From: CAITSH01 sp025356665
Lineage (GTDB): Bacteria > Pseudomonadota > Gammaproteobacteria > Burkholderiales > SG8-39
Length of the DNA: 64,000 nucleotides
Assembly: GCA_025356665.1 (NCBI GenBank)
Contig: JANXRV010000039.1
Location: forward strand, 11,891-75,890
Direction: 5' to 3'
Shown here: piece after piece, positions 8,018-15,844 of the stretch
How the letters are laid out: each line of letters starts with the position of its first letter
Position numbering within the stretch: the stretch's first letter is position 1
The notes under the pieces: generated by a model
The model's input: the letters and a program-made list of their open reading frames with translations, nothing else
Database searches by the model: none
Told to the model about the DNA's origin: nothing
Translations under genes and position numbers: made by a program

Positions 8018-9279
8018 CGCTTGGCCTTTTGGTCATGGCCCCCGGCGAGGCGAACGGCACCGCCTGCGGCAAGGCGGGCGATATCCCCGGCGGAGTAGCC
8101 TGCCTCGGCCAGCACCGCCTGCGTGTGCTCGGCAAATTTCGGCGCGACGCCGGGGTGGCGCGCCGCCTCACCGTCAAAAAACCCGGGCGAGGCGAGCATG
8201 CGTGTGCGGCCGATGCCGGCGTGCTCGCGCGCGACCAGCGTGCCGGTGGTGGCAAGGTCGGGGTCGGCCGCCACATCGGCAAGGGCGTTAACGCGTTGCG
8301 CCGGGAAGCCGAGGCGCGCAGCAAGCGCTTCCCATTCGGCCACGGTGCGCGTGCCGGCGACGGCGGCGATCATGTCGTAGAGCTCGCCGACATGGGCGTT
8401 GCGCACCACCGCGTCGGTGATGCGCGGATCGTCCGCGAGCTCGGCCCGGCCGGTCTCGCGAAAAAACTGCGCCCACTGCGCGCCGCTGTAGGGCGTCATG
8501 GCGACATAGCCGTCCTTGGCGCTGTAAATGCGCCGGCCGCGTGCCGACATCACGCGGTGGTAACCGATCTCGCCGCGTGCCGGCTCGTAGCTTTCGCCCT
8601 GCAGGTGTTCGAGCAGCACGAAGGCGGCGAGGGTTTCGTACATGGGCACGTCGATCAGCCCGCCGCGCCCGGTGGTGGCGCGCCGGTACAGCGCCGCGAG
8701 CACGGCGCAGGCGAGGCCCATGCCGGCAACCTTGTCGGCAAGCAGGCTTTGCACAAAACGCGGCACGCCGTCATCACCGGCATTGAGCGCGGCCAGGCCC
8801 GAGGAGGTCTGGATCACATCGTCGATGGCCGCGGCGTCGGCGCGCGTGTTGGCTTTGGCAAAGCCGGTGGCGGTGCAGTACAGGATGCGCGGATTGATGG
8901 CGGCGACCGCTTCATAGGAGAGGTCCAGCCTGTCCATGGCGCCACGCCTGACGTTGTGGATGAACACGTCGGCGGTGCCGATGAGCTTGCGCAACACCGC
9001 ACGCCCCTCTGCATTCTTGAGGTCGATGGCCACCGAACGCTTGCCGCGGTTGAGGTTCAAAAAGATGCAGCCCATGCCATCGGACGCAACAGAACCGGCG
9101 TGGCGCATGATGTCGCCCTCGGGCGGCTCGATCTTGATGACGTCAGCGCCGTAGTCGGCGAGGATTTGCGTGGTCAGCGGCCCAAACACCACGGTGGTGA
9201 GGTCGAGCACGCGCACGCTGGCGAGCAGTGCGGCGTCGCCTGCTTTGGCGGGACTCCGGTCTGTTACTGCTGCGTTCAT
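8014..9279 (-). CDS. CaiB/BaiF (family III) CoA-transferase
   Basis: A 421-residue family III CoA-transferase that would move CoA between carboxylic acids. Seen are RVLDLTTVVFGPLTTQILADYGADVIKIEPPEGD near the N terminus, NRGKRSVAIDLK, and IDDVIQTSSG around residues 152-161, where D153 fits the conserved nucleophilic Asp. It is central to the operon: the transferred CoA ester would be the substrate of the hotdog-fold hydratases on either side. A heptad repeat (9319-9363) lies in the 78-base gap to the RidA gene upstream in the operon. The specific acid is unknown. Confidence 0.9.
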   Translation of the reverse strand: MNAAVTDRSPAKAGDAALLASVRVLDLTTVVFGPLTTQILADYGADVIKIEPPEGDIMRHAGSVASDGMGCIFLNLNRGKRSVAIDLKNAEGRAVLRKLIGTADVFIHNVRRGAMDRLDLSYEAVAAINPRILYCTATGFAKANTRADAAAIDDVIQTSSGLAALNAGDDGVPRFVQSLLADKVAGMGLACAVLAALYRRATTGRGGLIDVPMYETLAAFVLLEHLQGESYEPARGEIGYHRVMSARGRRIYSAKDGYVAMTPYSGAQWAQFFRETGRAELADDPRITDAVVRNAHVGELYDMIAAVAGTRTVAEWEALAARLGFPAQRVNALADVAADPDLATTGTLVAREHAGIGRTRMLASPGFFDGEAARHPGVAPKFAEHTQAVLAEAGYSAGDIARLAAGGAVRLAGGHDQKAKR

Positions 9280-9318
9280 GAGTAGCGCTTGCGTCCTCGT
9301 CCGATTTCCAATTTACCT

Positions 9319-9363
9319 TTTCCCATTCCCTATTCCCTATTTCCCATTCCCCATTCCCTATTT
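9319..9363. repeat. CATTCCC-type heptad array, single arm
   Basis: A run of degenerate seven-base units (CATTCCC, TATTCCC, TATTTCCC) between the RidA and CaiB genes. Only the purine arm would appear in the operon mRNA, so no long hairpin is expected here, unlike the related arrays in the his operon. Confidence 0.7.
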
Positions 9364-9768
9364 TTCAGAGGGCGCATCGCGCAACACCGCAACGGCCGAA
9401 ATTTCGATCAGCGCGTCCTTGCGCAACAGACCCGCAACCAGCACGCCCGCCGCCGCCGGCGTCGCGGTCTTGAAAAACTCGCGCCGCACGGCCGCCGTGC
9501 CCTTATAGTTTTCGGTGGTGGTGAAAAATTCCTGCGTCTGTACGATGTCATCGCAGGATCCGCCCACCGATTGCAGCAGCGCCTCGAACTTGCGAAAGAT
9601 CTGGCGCGTCTGCTCGACAATGTCGCCAGGCGCGGTGATCTTGCCGCTCTCGTCGGTGCCGGTGGCGCCCGAGAGCCAGATGGTGTTACCCACGCGCATC
9701 GCCGGAGCAAAGGTGTAGTGCGCGGGCCAGGGCTTGCCGGCAGTGAGTTTTTCGCGAATCTCGGGCAT
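9358..9768 (-). CDS. RidA/YjgF/UK114-family protein with an altered active site
   Basis: A 136-residue protein of the Rid family, whose best-known members deaminate reactive enamine/imine intermediates. The fold is clear from RVGNTIWLSGATGTDESGKI, DIVEQTRQIFRKFEALLQSVG and the final DALIEISAVAVLRD. In RidA a conserved Arg follows PPA-; here the segment reads TPAAAGVLVAG, so the catalytic Arg is absent and imine deaminase activity is doubtful. The start MPEIREK at 9768 has GAGGAAC upstream. It is second in the CoA-transferase operon. Confidence 0.85.
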   Translation of the reverse strand: MPEIREKLTAGKPWPAHYTFAPAMRVGNTIWLSGATGTDESGKITAPGDIVEQTRQIFRKFEALLQSVGGSCDDIVQTQEFFTTTENYKGTAAVRREFFKTATPAAAGVLVAGLLRKDALIEISAVAVLRDAPSEK

Positions 9769-9780
9769 GTTGTTCCTCGC

Positions 9781-9834
9781 TGACCTCGTTGACCTAGTTG
9801 ACCTAATTAGCCTAGGTGGCCTTGTTGACCTTGT
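9781..9834. repeat. Nine-base tandem array (TGACCTNGT) x6
   Basis: Six consecutive nine-base units: TGACCTCGT, TGACCTAGT, TGACCTAAT, TAGCCTAGG, TGGCCTTGT, TGACCTTGT. The array begins in the gap downstream of the MaoC gene and runs into its coding end, so the last residues of that protein (NKVNKAT) and its stop codon are repeat-encoded. Confidence 0.75.
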
Positions 9835-10279
9835 TGTCTGGTGCATCATCGTGCGGCATTACGCGATAAACGTGAAACCCTTCGAGCAAGACCTCGTCGC
9901 GCTGGTTGAGCAACCGCGTCTTGAAGCGCGCGAATTGCCTATGTTCCTCGTTCCAGAGCTTTTCCAGCTCGAACAGCGGCCGCACCGTATCGCCCACCAG
10001 TGCCGGCTTGAGAAAGCGGCAGCCCTGCTCGATAAAAATAAAACCATCCAGACGCTCGCGCTCCGACGATGCACCCAACGCCGTCAGCGATGTAAGCAAG
10101 AGCCCGTGCGCCAGCGGCTTGCCGAAATGGCTTTTCTTGGCGTATTCGACGTCATAGTGAATGGGATGCACGTCGCCGGTCACCCCGGAGAAGAGCAGGA
10201 AGTGCGCATCGGTGAGCGTCTTGGAGGGCCCGCCGAAGGTTTCGCCGACTTCCAATGGAAGTGGTTTGGATTTGTTCAT
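9812..10279 (-). CDS. MaoC-family (R)-specific enoyl-CoA hydratase
   Basis: A 155-residue hotdog-fold hydratase. The complete motif is visible as SGVTGDVHPIHYDVEYA, with the catalytic Asp and His in place, followed by FGKPLAHGLLLTSL. It is the first gene of the minus-strand catabolic operon (MaoC, RidA, CaiB, MaoC, cupin, Bug, Bug). It would hydrate an enoyl-CoA produced after CoA transfer. The C terminus is made by the nine-base tandem array, so its length probably varies between strains. A LysR gene in the same orientation ends 121 bases upstream. Confidence 0.87.
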   Translation of the reverse strand: MNKSKPLPLEVGETFGGPSKTLTDAHFLLFSGVTGDVHPIHYDVEYAKKSHFGKPLAHGLLLTSLTALGASSERERLDGFIFIEQGCRFLKPALVGDTVRPLFELEKLWNEEHRQFARFKTRLLNQRDEVLLEGFHVYRVMPHDDAPDNKVNKAT

Positions 10280-10400
10280 AGATTGTCTTGCTTCAATTTT
10301 ATGGGCGTATCAATGCCAACGGGTAGGCGCCGGTATTGCGCTGGAATGGTTAAGTGTCGATGGCACGGACTATAAACCGTGTTCAGTCCCATGGCATCCA

Positions 10401-11318
10401 CTACGCGCTCTCGCGTTTTACCACGTCATCAAGCCAGGCGACAAAGCGGCGCACCACGGTGCGCTCGGCCGCGCCGGCTGCGGCGAGCACGAAATAGGAG
10501 CGCGAGGACTCGGTGCGGCCCGCAAAGGGCGCCACGAGCTGGCCTTGTTTGATCAACCGGCGCACCAGCGGGCTGCGTCCCAATGCAACACCCTGGCCGC
10601 TGATCGCCGCCTGGATTAGTTGATCGTAGTGGCTGAAGCGCTGTCCGCCCGACAGCACAGGCTGCTTGATCCGCATCACCTCGAACCAGACGTTCCACTG
10701 CAGCCACGGCCAGCCTGCGATCGGATCCTCGTAGTGCAGCAATAGCTGGGGCGGCAAATCCCCCGGGGCCTTGAGGCGGTGGCTGCGCAGCAGCTTCGGG
10801 GCGCACACCGGGAACACGTCCTCGCCAAAGAGCTTTATCGCCCCGGAGGGCGCCGCCTTGGACGAGCAGTAGCGAATCGCCACGTCTATGCCCTGGCGCT
10901 CCAGGTCGGAGTTGGTGTTCTCCGCGGCGATGCGCACCTCGATATCAGGATGCAGCTCGCGAAATTCATGCAGGCGCGGCACCAGCCACAGCGAGGCAAA
11001 TGACACGGTAGTCGTGACCGTGAGCGTACCGCTATCGTCCGTAGTGCGTATGCGCCGGCAGGCATCGCGCAAGCGCTCCATCGCCTCACCCGCAGCGTGT
11101 TGCAACTGCCGGCCCGCCTCGGTGAGCAGCAGCGCGCGGTGGCGGCGAAGGAACAGTGGCGTGCCCAGATGCGCCTCAAGCGCCTGAATGGCGCGGCTCA
11201 CCGCGGACTGGGTTACGAACAATTCCTGCGCGGCCCGGGTAAAGCTCAGATGCCGCGCGGCGGCCTCGAAACTGCGCAACAGATCGAGCGGCGGCAAGCG
11301 GCCGGGGTCTTTAGCCAT
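10401..11318 (-). CDS. LysR-family regulator, GcvA-like
   Basis: A 305-residue LysR regulator with the GcvA-type N terminus: LPPLDLLRSFEAAARHLSFT, then AAQELFVTQSAVSRAIQALE and GTPLFLRRHRALLLTEAGR. The ligand domain covers about residues 90-300. It lies upstream of and parallel to the MaoC operon and is divergent from a DUF2917-type gene 143 bases away. GcvA-like regulators are often found next to DUF2917 genes in Burkholderiales, so that small gene is the more likely direct target. Confidence 0.9.
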   Translation of the reverse strand: MAKDPGRLPPLDLLRSFEAAARHLSFTRAAQELFVTQSAVSRAIQALEAHLGTPLFLRRHRALLLTEAGRQLQHAAGEAMERLRDACRRIRTTDDSGTLTVTTTVSFASLWLVPRLHEFRELHPDIEVRIAAENTNSDLERQGIDVAIRYCSSKAAPSGAIKLFGEDVFPVCAPKLLRSHRLKAPGDLPPQLLLHYEDPIAGWPWLQWNVWFEVMRIKQPVLSGGQRFSHYDQLIQAAISGQGVALGRSPLVRRLIKQGQLVAPFAGRTESSRSYFVLAAAGAAERTVVRRFVAWLDDVVKRESA

Positions 11319-11461
11319 TCATTAAACTCATGCCACTCATGTCCAGATGTCGTTTGAACAGGCCTGCACTTCAGCGGAATATAACTCACACAACGTATCA
11401 ACAGCGGCATCCGCCGTCAACCTGAAACATGAGTTTCAATCATACATTAGGGAGCCAGACC

Positions 11462-11806
11462 ATGAGAACCTGCACCGACGCAATGCGGCTCGAGTTCGCT
11501 GCCGGCCAGACCGTAACCCTTCAGGACGCAATAGGCACGCGCATCGCATGCCTGAGCGGATCGCTCTGGATCACCCAGGAGGACGAGGGGCGGGACGTCG
11601 TGCTCAGCCCGGGCGAGGAAGTCAGGTTGGATCGCAAGGGCAAAACGGTGATTTACGCTGTCAATCAGAGCCTCGGCCTCGCGTTCGAATCGCGCGAGGC
11701 TGCGACCGATACACCGTGGTGGAAGCGCCTGGGCCACGCCTGGCTCTGCCATTGCATGGGGCTGGGCATGCGCTGCAGCGCCTGGCGCCGCGCCTACCGG
11801 TTTTAG
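11462..11806 (+). CDS. DUF2917-family small protein
   Basis: A 114-residue protein matching the DUF2917 pattern: a cupin-like core with CLSGSLWITQEDEGRDVVLS, then GEEVRLDRKGKTVIYAVNQS. The tail is rich in Cys and Trp (WWKRLGHAWLCHCMGLGMRC), possibly a metal-binding or membrane-associated end. The start at 11462 is chosen because AGGGAG lies seven bases upstream; an in-frame ATG at 11429 lacks one. Function unknown. It is transcribed divergently from the GcvA-like regulator, which probably controls it. Confidence 0.75.
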   Translation: MRTCTDAMRLEFAAGQTVTLQDAIGTRIACLSGSLWITQEDEGRDVVLSPGEEVRLDRKGKTVIYAVNQSLGLAFESREAATDTPWWKRLGHAWLCHCMGLGMRCSAWRRAYRF

Positions 11807-11821
11807 GGGGGCACAACACGC

Positions 11822-12649
11822 CTAGCGCCGCGGCAACCTCAACTGCACGCACTCGACTTCAGTCTGCGCCGCCAACACGCCGCTCTCCCCGCGCTTGACA
11901 TGCACGGTGGTGTGCTTGGCCACCGCCTCGCCGGCGGCTTCACCCGTGCCCGAGAGCACGAAGTAGAAGCTGTCGTCCTCCATTGCCAGCTTGGCGCCGG
12001 CTGCAATCTTGAAGAAGGCGAGCTTGGTTTCACGCTCGGAGAACACGCCCATGAGTTTGCTCGCCACACCGGGCTGGTCTTTGACCGGCACCCAGTTGAA
12101 GTTGGCCGAGTTCATGAACACCGGGCGCTCGTAGCGTTCTTTCGGGTAGACCAGCGGCCGGCCGTGGATGTGTTCCCACACGGCTTCGTAGGCGTCCTGG
12201 TTGACCTTGGTGCCGTCTTCTTTGTGATACGTGAAGACGCCTTTTTCGAATGTGCCTTTTTTCTTCAGGTCACCGGCGGCGCGCTCCTCTTCGGACTCGG
12301 CGGTGTAGCCCGAGCCGCTGGCGCCACCGTATTGCAGCAACAGGTTCCAGGTGTTGCCACTCGATGTCTGCGGGCCGTAGCGCGTGCCTTCGGGAAAGTA
12401 GCCGATGGCGCCGGGCGTGAAGCTACCGTCCTTGTCGTAGTCAAACGTGCCTTCAAGCTGCAGGCGCACCTGGTCAAAATTATGGCGGTGGCGCGGCGAG
12501 AAAAAATCGCCCTCGATATTGACCAGTTTAAGCCCGAAGTTATCCGGGCCGGGCTCGCCCTCGAGTATGCGTACGGCGCGAATGACGCCTTCGCGAATCT
12601 GGTTGTTGAGCGTGGTGAGGGTGCGGCTCTCTATCGGCACGACTTGCAT
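11822..12649 (-). CDS. Two-domain cupin protein, paralog of the one at 13958
   Basis: A 275-residue protein of unknown function with a double-stranded beta-helix. The N-terminal domain keeps a metal-type motif, FFSPRHRHNFDQVRLQLEG, then GYFPEGTRYGPQ. The C-terminal barrel (KLAFFKIAAGAKLAMEDDSF, then FVLSGTGEA) lacks His ligands. It is very similar along its entire length to the 275-residue protein at 13958-14785, including YEAVWEHIHGRPLVYPKERY. The two flank a Bug receptor gene on the opposite strand. It is not recognised as any named enzyme. Confidence 0.8.
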   Translation of the reverse strand: MQVVPIESRTLTTLNNQIREGVIRAVRILEGEPGPDNFGLKLVNIEGDFFSPRHRHNFDQVRLQLEGTFDYDKDGSFTPGAIGYFPEGTRYGPQTSSGNTWNLLLQYGGASGSGYTAESEEERAAGDLKKKGTFEKGVFTYHKEDGTKVNQDAYEAVWEHIHGRPLVYPKERYERPVFMNSANFNWVPVKDQPGVASKLMGVFSERETKLAFFKIAAGAKLAMEDDSFYFVLSGTGEAAGEAVAKHTTVHVKRGESGVLAAQTEVECVQLRLPRR

Positions 12650-12941
12650 GGCGGTGTCTCCTGCGTTGTTGCGTCTTACTGGACGGTTCGGATTGGCATG
12701 TTCAACAGACTCGCGCGAATTTTTTCGTGTCGGGCGCGGCCCGGCAAGGCGGTGATATTACAACAAGCGGGCAGCTCTTGAATGATGTCTGCGGGATATT
12801 GCTGTATCGGGCGCGGCGAACGATTGCACCGGCCGGCGCCTGTACGTAAGATGTGCCGTCATTCCCATCGTTCCTGTGCTACCCGTCCTGCTTTCATTGT
12901 TCCCATAATCCAATTGTGTTTGACTCTTCAGGAGTGCCGCA

Positions 12942-13937
12942 ATGCCCGGTTACGCCCGCCCCGCCCTTTTTTCACTTTACGTACTGCTTGCCTTGCCTGC
13001 CAGCCACGCCGCAGCCCAGGGCGTGGAGAACTTTCCGAACAAGCCGATCCACTTTGTCTCGTCTTCTGTGGCGGGCGGCCTCACCGATGTGGTGTCGCGC
13101 GTGCTGGGCGACCGACTTGCCGCCAGCCCCGAGCTGCGCGGCCAGAGCGTCATCGTCGACAACCGCCCGGGGGCGGGCGGGGTGATCGCGGCGATGTCGG
13201 TGGTGAACGCCGTGCCCGACGGCCATACGCTGTTGATCGCCGACCTCTCCAATTCGGCCATCGCCCCCTTGCTGATGGAAAAGCCGCCCTACGACACGCT
13301 GCGTGATTTTGCCGCGGTGTCACTCATCGGCACAACGCCGTTTTACCTGGCGATCAACACCTCGCTTGGGGTGAGCAACTGGAAGGAGTTTGCGGCCCTG
13401 GTGAAGGCCAGCCCGGACAAGTTCTCGTACGGCACTTCGGGCTCAGGGACGATTCACCACCTTGCCACCGAGATGATGAAAACGCGCGCCGGCATCAAGC
13501 TCGTGCACGTGCCCTACAAGAGCAGCGGGCAATCGACGCCGGCGCTGGTGGCGGGTGATATCCAGGTGTTGTTCTCGGCCTATCAGGCGGTGGTGCCGCA
13601 CATCAAGAGCGGCAAGGTGAGGCTGCTGGCGGTTGCCAGCCCCGAGCGCTCGGCGCAGGCGCCCGATGTGCCGACGTTTGCGGAACTTGGCATCAAGGAC
13701 ATGATCTTCGTGCCCTCGGTGCATGCGCTGGCGCCGGCAGCCACGCCCAAAGCGATCATCAACAAGCTTTCGGCCGAGATCAAGAAGGCCTTGCAGACAC
13801 CGGAAGCGGTCAAGCGCTTTGAGGGCCTGGGCATAGACCCGCTGGGCAGCACGCCCGAGCAGCACCTCGTGCAGCTCACCTCCGACCAGGCGGTGTATCG
13901 CGCGGCGGTAAAACTGTCGGGGGCGAAGGTCGAGTAG
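12942..13937 (+). CDS. Bug/TctC-family periplasmic solute receptor
   Basis: A 331-residue receptor with a signal peptide (ALFSLYVLLALPASHAAAQ, cleavage near residue 26), then IHFVSSSVAGGLTDVVSRVL, IVDNRPGAGGVIAAMSVVNA and VHVPYKSSGQSTPALVAGDI. ATG 12942 follows CAGGAG at good spacing. It is transcribed divergently from one two-domain cupin (292-base spacer) and convergently with the other (20-base gap). This makes it probable that the receptor and cupins deal with the same compound. Confidence 0.9.
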   Translation: MPGYARPALFSLYVLLALPASHAAAQGVENFPNKPIHFVSSSVAGGLTDVVSRVLGDRLAASPELRGQSVIVDNRPGAGGVIAAMSVVNAVPDGHTLLIADLSNSAIAPLLMEKPPYDTLRDFAAVSLIGTTPFYLAINTSLGVSNWKEFAALVKASPDKFSYGTSGSGTIHHLATEMMKTRAGIKLVHVPYKSSGQSTPALVAGDIQVLFSAYQAVVPHIKSGKVRLLAVASPERSAQAPDVPTFAELGIKDMIFVPSVHALAPAATPKAIINKLSAEIKKALQTPEAVKRFEGLGIDPLGSTPEQHLVQLTSDQAVYRAAVKLSGAKVE

Positions 13938-13957
13938 CGTGACCGCCGCAGCCTGGC

Positions 13958-14785
13958 CTAGAACTGCGGCAGGCCGATTTGCAACAGTTCGGTAGCTGTT
14001 GTGGCAACAAGACTTGCCGCTTCGCCCGCCTTGAGGTGAATGGTGGTGTGCTTGAGGTAAGGCTTGCCCTCAACGCTGCCCGCCCCTGAGAGCACAAAGA
14101 ACAGGCTCGCGGCCTCAAGCGCGAGCTTGGCGCCGGCCTCGGCATTGCAAAACGCAAGACGCGTGGTGCGCTCGGAAAATACCCCCATGGGTTTGCGCAT
14201 AGTGCCCGGCTGACCGTCGATGGGCAGCCACTCGAAGTGCGCCGGGTCCATCAGCACCGGACGGACGTAGCGTTCTTTCGGGTAGACCAGCTCGCGGCCG
14301 TGGATGTGCTCCCAGATCGCCTCATAGGCGTCCTGATTGACCTTGCCGCCATCGGCTTTGGCATAGGTAAAGACGCCCTTCTCGAAGCTGCCTTTTGCCT
14401 TGAGCGCCTCGGCCGCCTTCTGGGCCTCGGCCTCGGTGGTGTAGCCGGCACCGCTGGCGCCGCCAAATTGCAGCAGCAGGTTGGAGGTGTCGCTCTCGCA
14501 GGTCTGCGGGCCGTAACGCGTGCCCTCGGAAAAATAGCCCAGCTCGCCGGGCGTGAGCTTGCCGTCGGCCTCGTAATCGAACACGCCCTCGAGCTGAAAG
14601 CGTATCTGGTCGAAGTTGTGGCGGTGGCGCGGCGAAAAATACCTGCCGGCGATATTAACGAGGCGCAACGAGAAATTGTCCGGCCCCGGCTCGCCCTCGA
14701 CGATGCGATAGGCGCGGATAGTGCCATCGCGGTACTGATTTTTGAGTTGGGTGAGCGGGATGGATTCGAGGGGGATGATTTGCAT
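13958..14785 (-). CDS. Two-domain cupin protein, paralog of the one at 11822
   Basis: A 275-residue protein, the same length as its paralog. Shared blocks include EGEPGPDNF, YFSPRHRHNFDQIRFQLEG, EGTRYGPQT, GSFEKGVFTYAKADGGKVNQ and GVFSERTTRLAF. The N-terminal His-rich metal motif is intact and the C-terminal barrel again lacks His ligands. The start MQIIPLES at 14785 aligns exactly with the paralog; the frame extends 11 codons further upstream without support. Likely a tandem duplication interrupted by, or rearranged around, the Bug gene. Confidence 0.8.
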   Translation of the reverse strand: MQIIPLESIPLTQLKNQYRDGTIRAYRIVEGEPGPDNFSLRLVNIAGRYFSPRHRHNFDQIRFQLEGVFDYEADGKLTPGELGYFSEGTRYGPQTCESDTSNLLLQFGGASGAGYTTEAEAQKAAEALKAKGSFEKGVFTYAKADGGKVNQDAYEAIWEHIHGRELVYPKERYVRPVLMDPAHFEWLPIDGQPGTMRKPMGVFSERTTRLAFCNAEAGAKLALEAASLFFVLSGAGSVEGKPYLKHTTIHLKAGEAASLVATTATELLQIGLPQF

Positions 14786-14861
14786 GGTGACTCCGGTGTC
14801 ATGCGGCCAGGGCGGCATTGATGGGCGCGCTCATTGTTGCACCGGCGCGCGTGCAGTCAAA

Positions 14862-15497
14862 TCAGGCGGCGTAGCCGAGCACGGCAAAAAAGTGACAGGC
14901 CGTGCCGGCCACAACGAAGCCGTGCCATATGGTGTGGGCATAGCGCATACGCGAGTCGAGGGCAAAGAACACCACGCCGGCGCTATAGGCAAGCCCGCCG
15001 GCAAGCAGCAGCAGCATGCCGGTGCGGCCCACGTGCTCGGTGAGGGGCACGGCCGCAATGAGCACCAGCCAGCCCATGACAAGATAAAGCCCATTGGAGA
15101 GCCACGGGCGCGACAGGCGGTTGCAGGTCTTGAGCGTGACGCCGGCGATCGCCATGCTCCACACCAGCCCGAACAGCACCCAGCCCCAGGGACCGCCCAG
15201 CGCACCCAGTGCGAACGGGGTGTAGGTACCGGCGATAAACAAATAGATGGAGCCATGGTCGAGCTTGAGAAAGACGCGCTTGGCGCGGCCGGGGGGCAAT
15301 GCGTGGTATAGCGTGGAAGTGAAGTAGAGCAGCAGCATGGTGACGGCAAACACCGCCATGCCCACCGCGTTGGCCGTGCCAAGCTGGCGCGCCGCGACAA
15401 AGAGCAAGGGCAGGGCCGCAATCGCCGCCACCAGCGCGAGGCCGTGGCTCACGCTATTGGCAATTTCCTCACCCATGCTTTGCAGACGTTCAGTCAT
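14862..15497 (-). CDS. Hemolysin III (YqfA/PAQR-like) membrane protein
   Basis: A 211-residue integral membrane protein with about seven transmembrane helices. The conserved polar residues of the hemolysin III/PAQR superfamily are visible: SVSHGLAL near the N terminus, STLYHALP, LDHGSIYLFIAGTYTPF, and YAHTIWHGFVVAG near the end; the Ser/His/Asp set may bind zinc. The start MTERLQSMGEE at 15497 is the usual family start. Its role is uncertain; despite the name, a hydrolase-like or lipid-related function is as likely as pore formation. Confidence 0.88.
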   Translation of the reverse strand: MTERLQSMGEEIANSVSHGLALVAAIAALPLLFVAARQLGTANAVGMAVFAVTMLLLYFTSTLYHALPPGRAKRVFLKLDHGSIYLFIAGTYTPFALGALGGPWGWVLFGLVWSMAIAGVTLKTCNRLSRPWLSNGLYLVMGWLVLIAAVPLTEHVGRTGMLLLLAGGLAYSAGVVFFALDSRMRYAHTIWHGFVVAGTACHFFAVLGYAA

Positions 15498-15844
15498 GGC
15501 GGCAGTGTGGCACGCTTCGCAAAAGCCGGTTGTGGGCCGCACAACACAGGGAGGGCCCAGGTCTTAGCCCTCGGGGTGGACAAGCAGGCGCGCGGCACGC
15601 CCTTGCCATGGGCAAACGCAGCTCGCCTCAAGGGCGGCCTGTGCGCGACGGCCTATGACTGTGGTGATACGCGCCAACGCGTGGCGGGAAAAACACGACC
15701 AACGGCCGCGCAAGAGCGCGTTGATGCGCGGTGAAGCTAAGGTTGAAGCTAACGTGGTGGGCGTTGTCAAGGGCGCGCGTGACACCTGAAAACCCGCACC
15801 AGGCGGGTGTTTCCAGCCTATCCCTGGTACCTGGCAGCTAGCCG
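15498..15844. other. Non-coding stretch with one palindromic repeat
   Basis: About 350 bases between the hemolysin III gene and the end of the oxidoreductase operon. No convincing coding frame is seen on either strand; short open frames here have no recognisable features. The only structure noted is the 31-base palindrome at 15786-15816. Confidence 0.5.
15786..15816. repeat. 31-base palindromic repeat, copy 2
   Basis: Arms CTGAAAACCCGC and GCGGGTGTTTCCAG with a five-base loop, the same 31-base length as copy 1 and followed by the same CCTATC. It lies 28 bases beyond the stop of the beta-subunit gene, so it could shape the 3' end of that operon mRNA. Confidence 0.7.

Noticed and set aside
7963..9285. 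A 440-codon plus-strand frame over the CoA-transferase gene
   Set aside because: Antisense shadow of the family III CoA-transferase, whose own motifs are intact.
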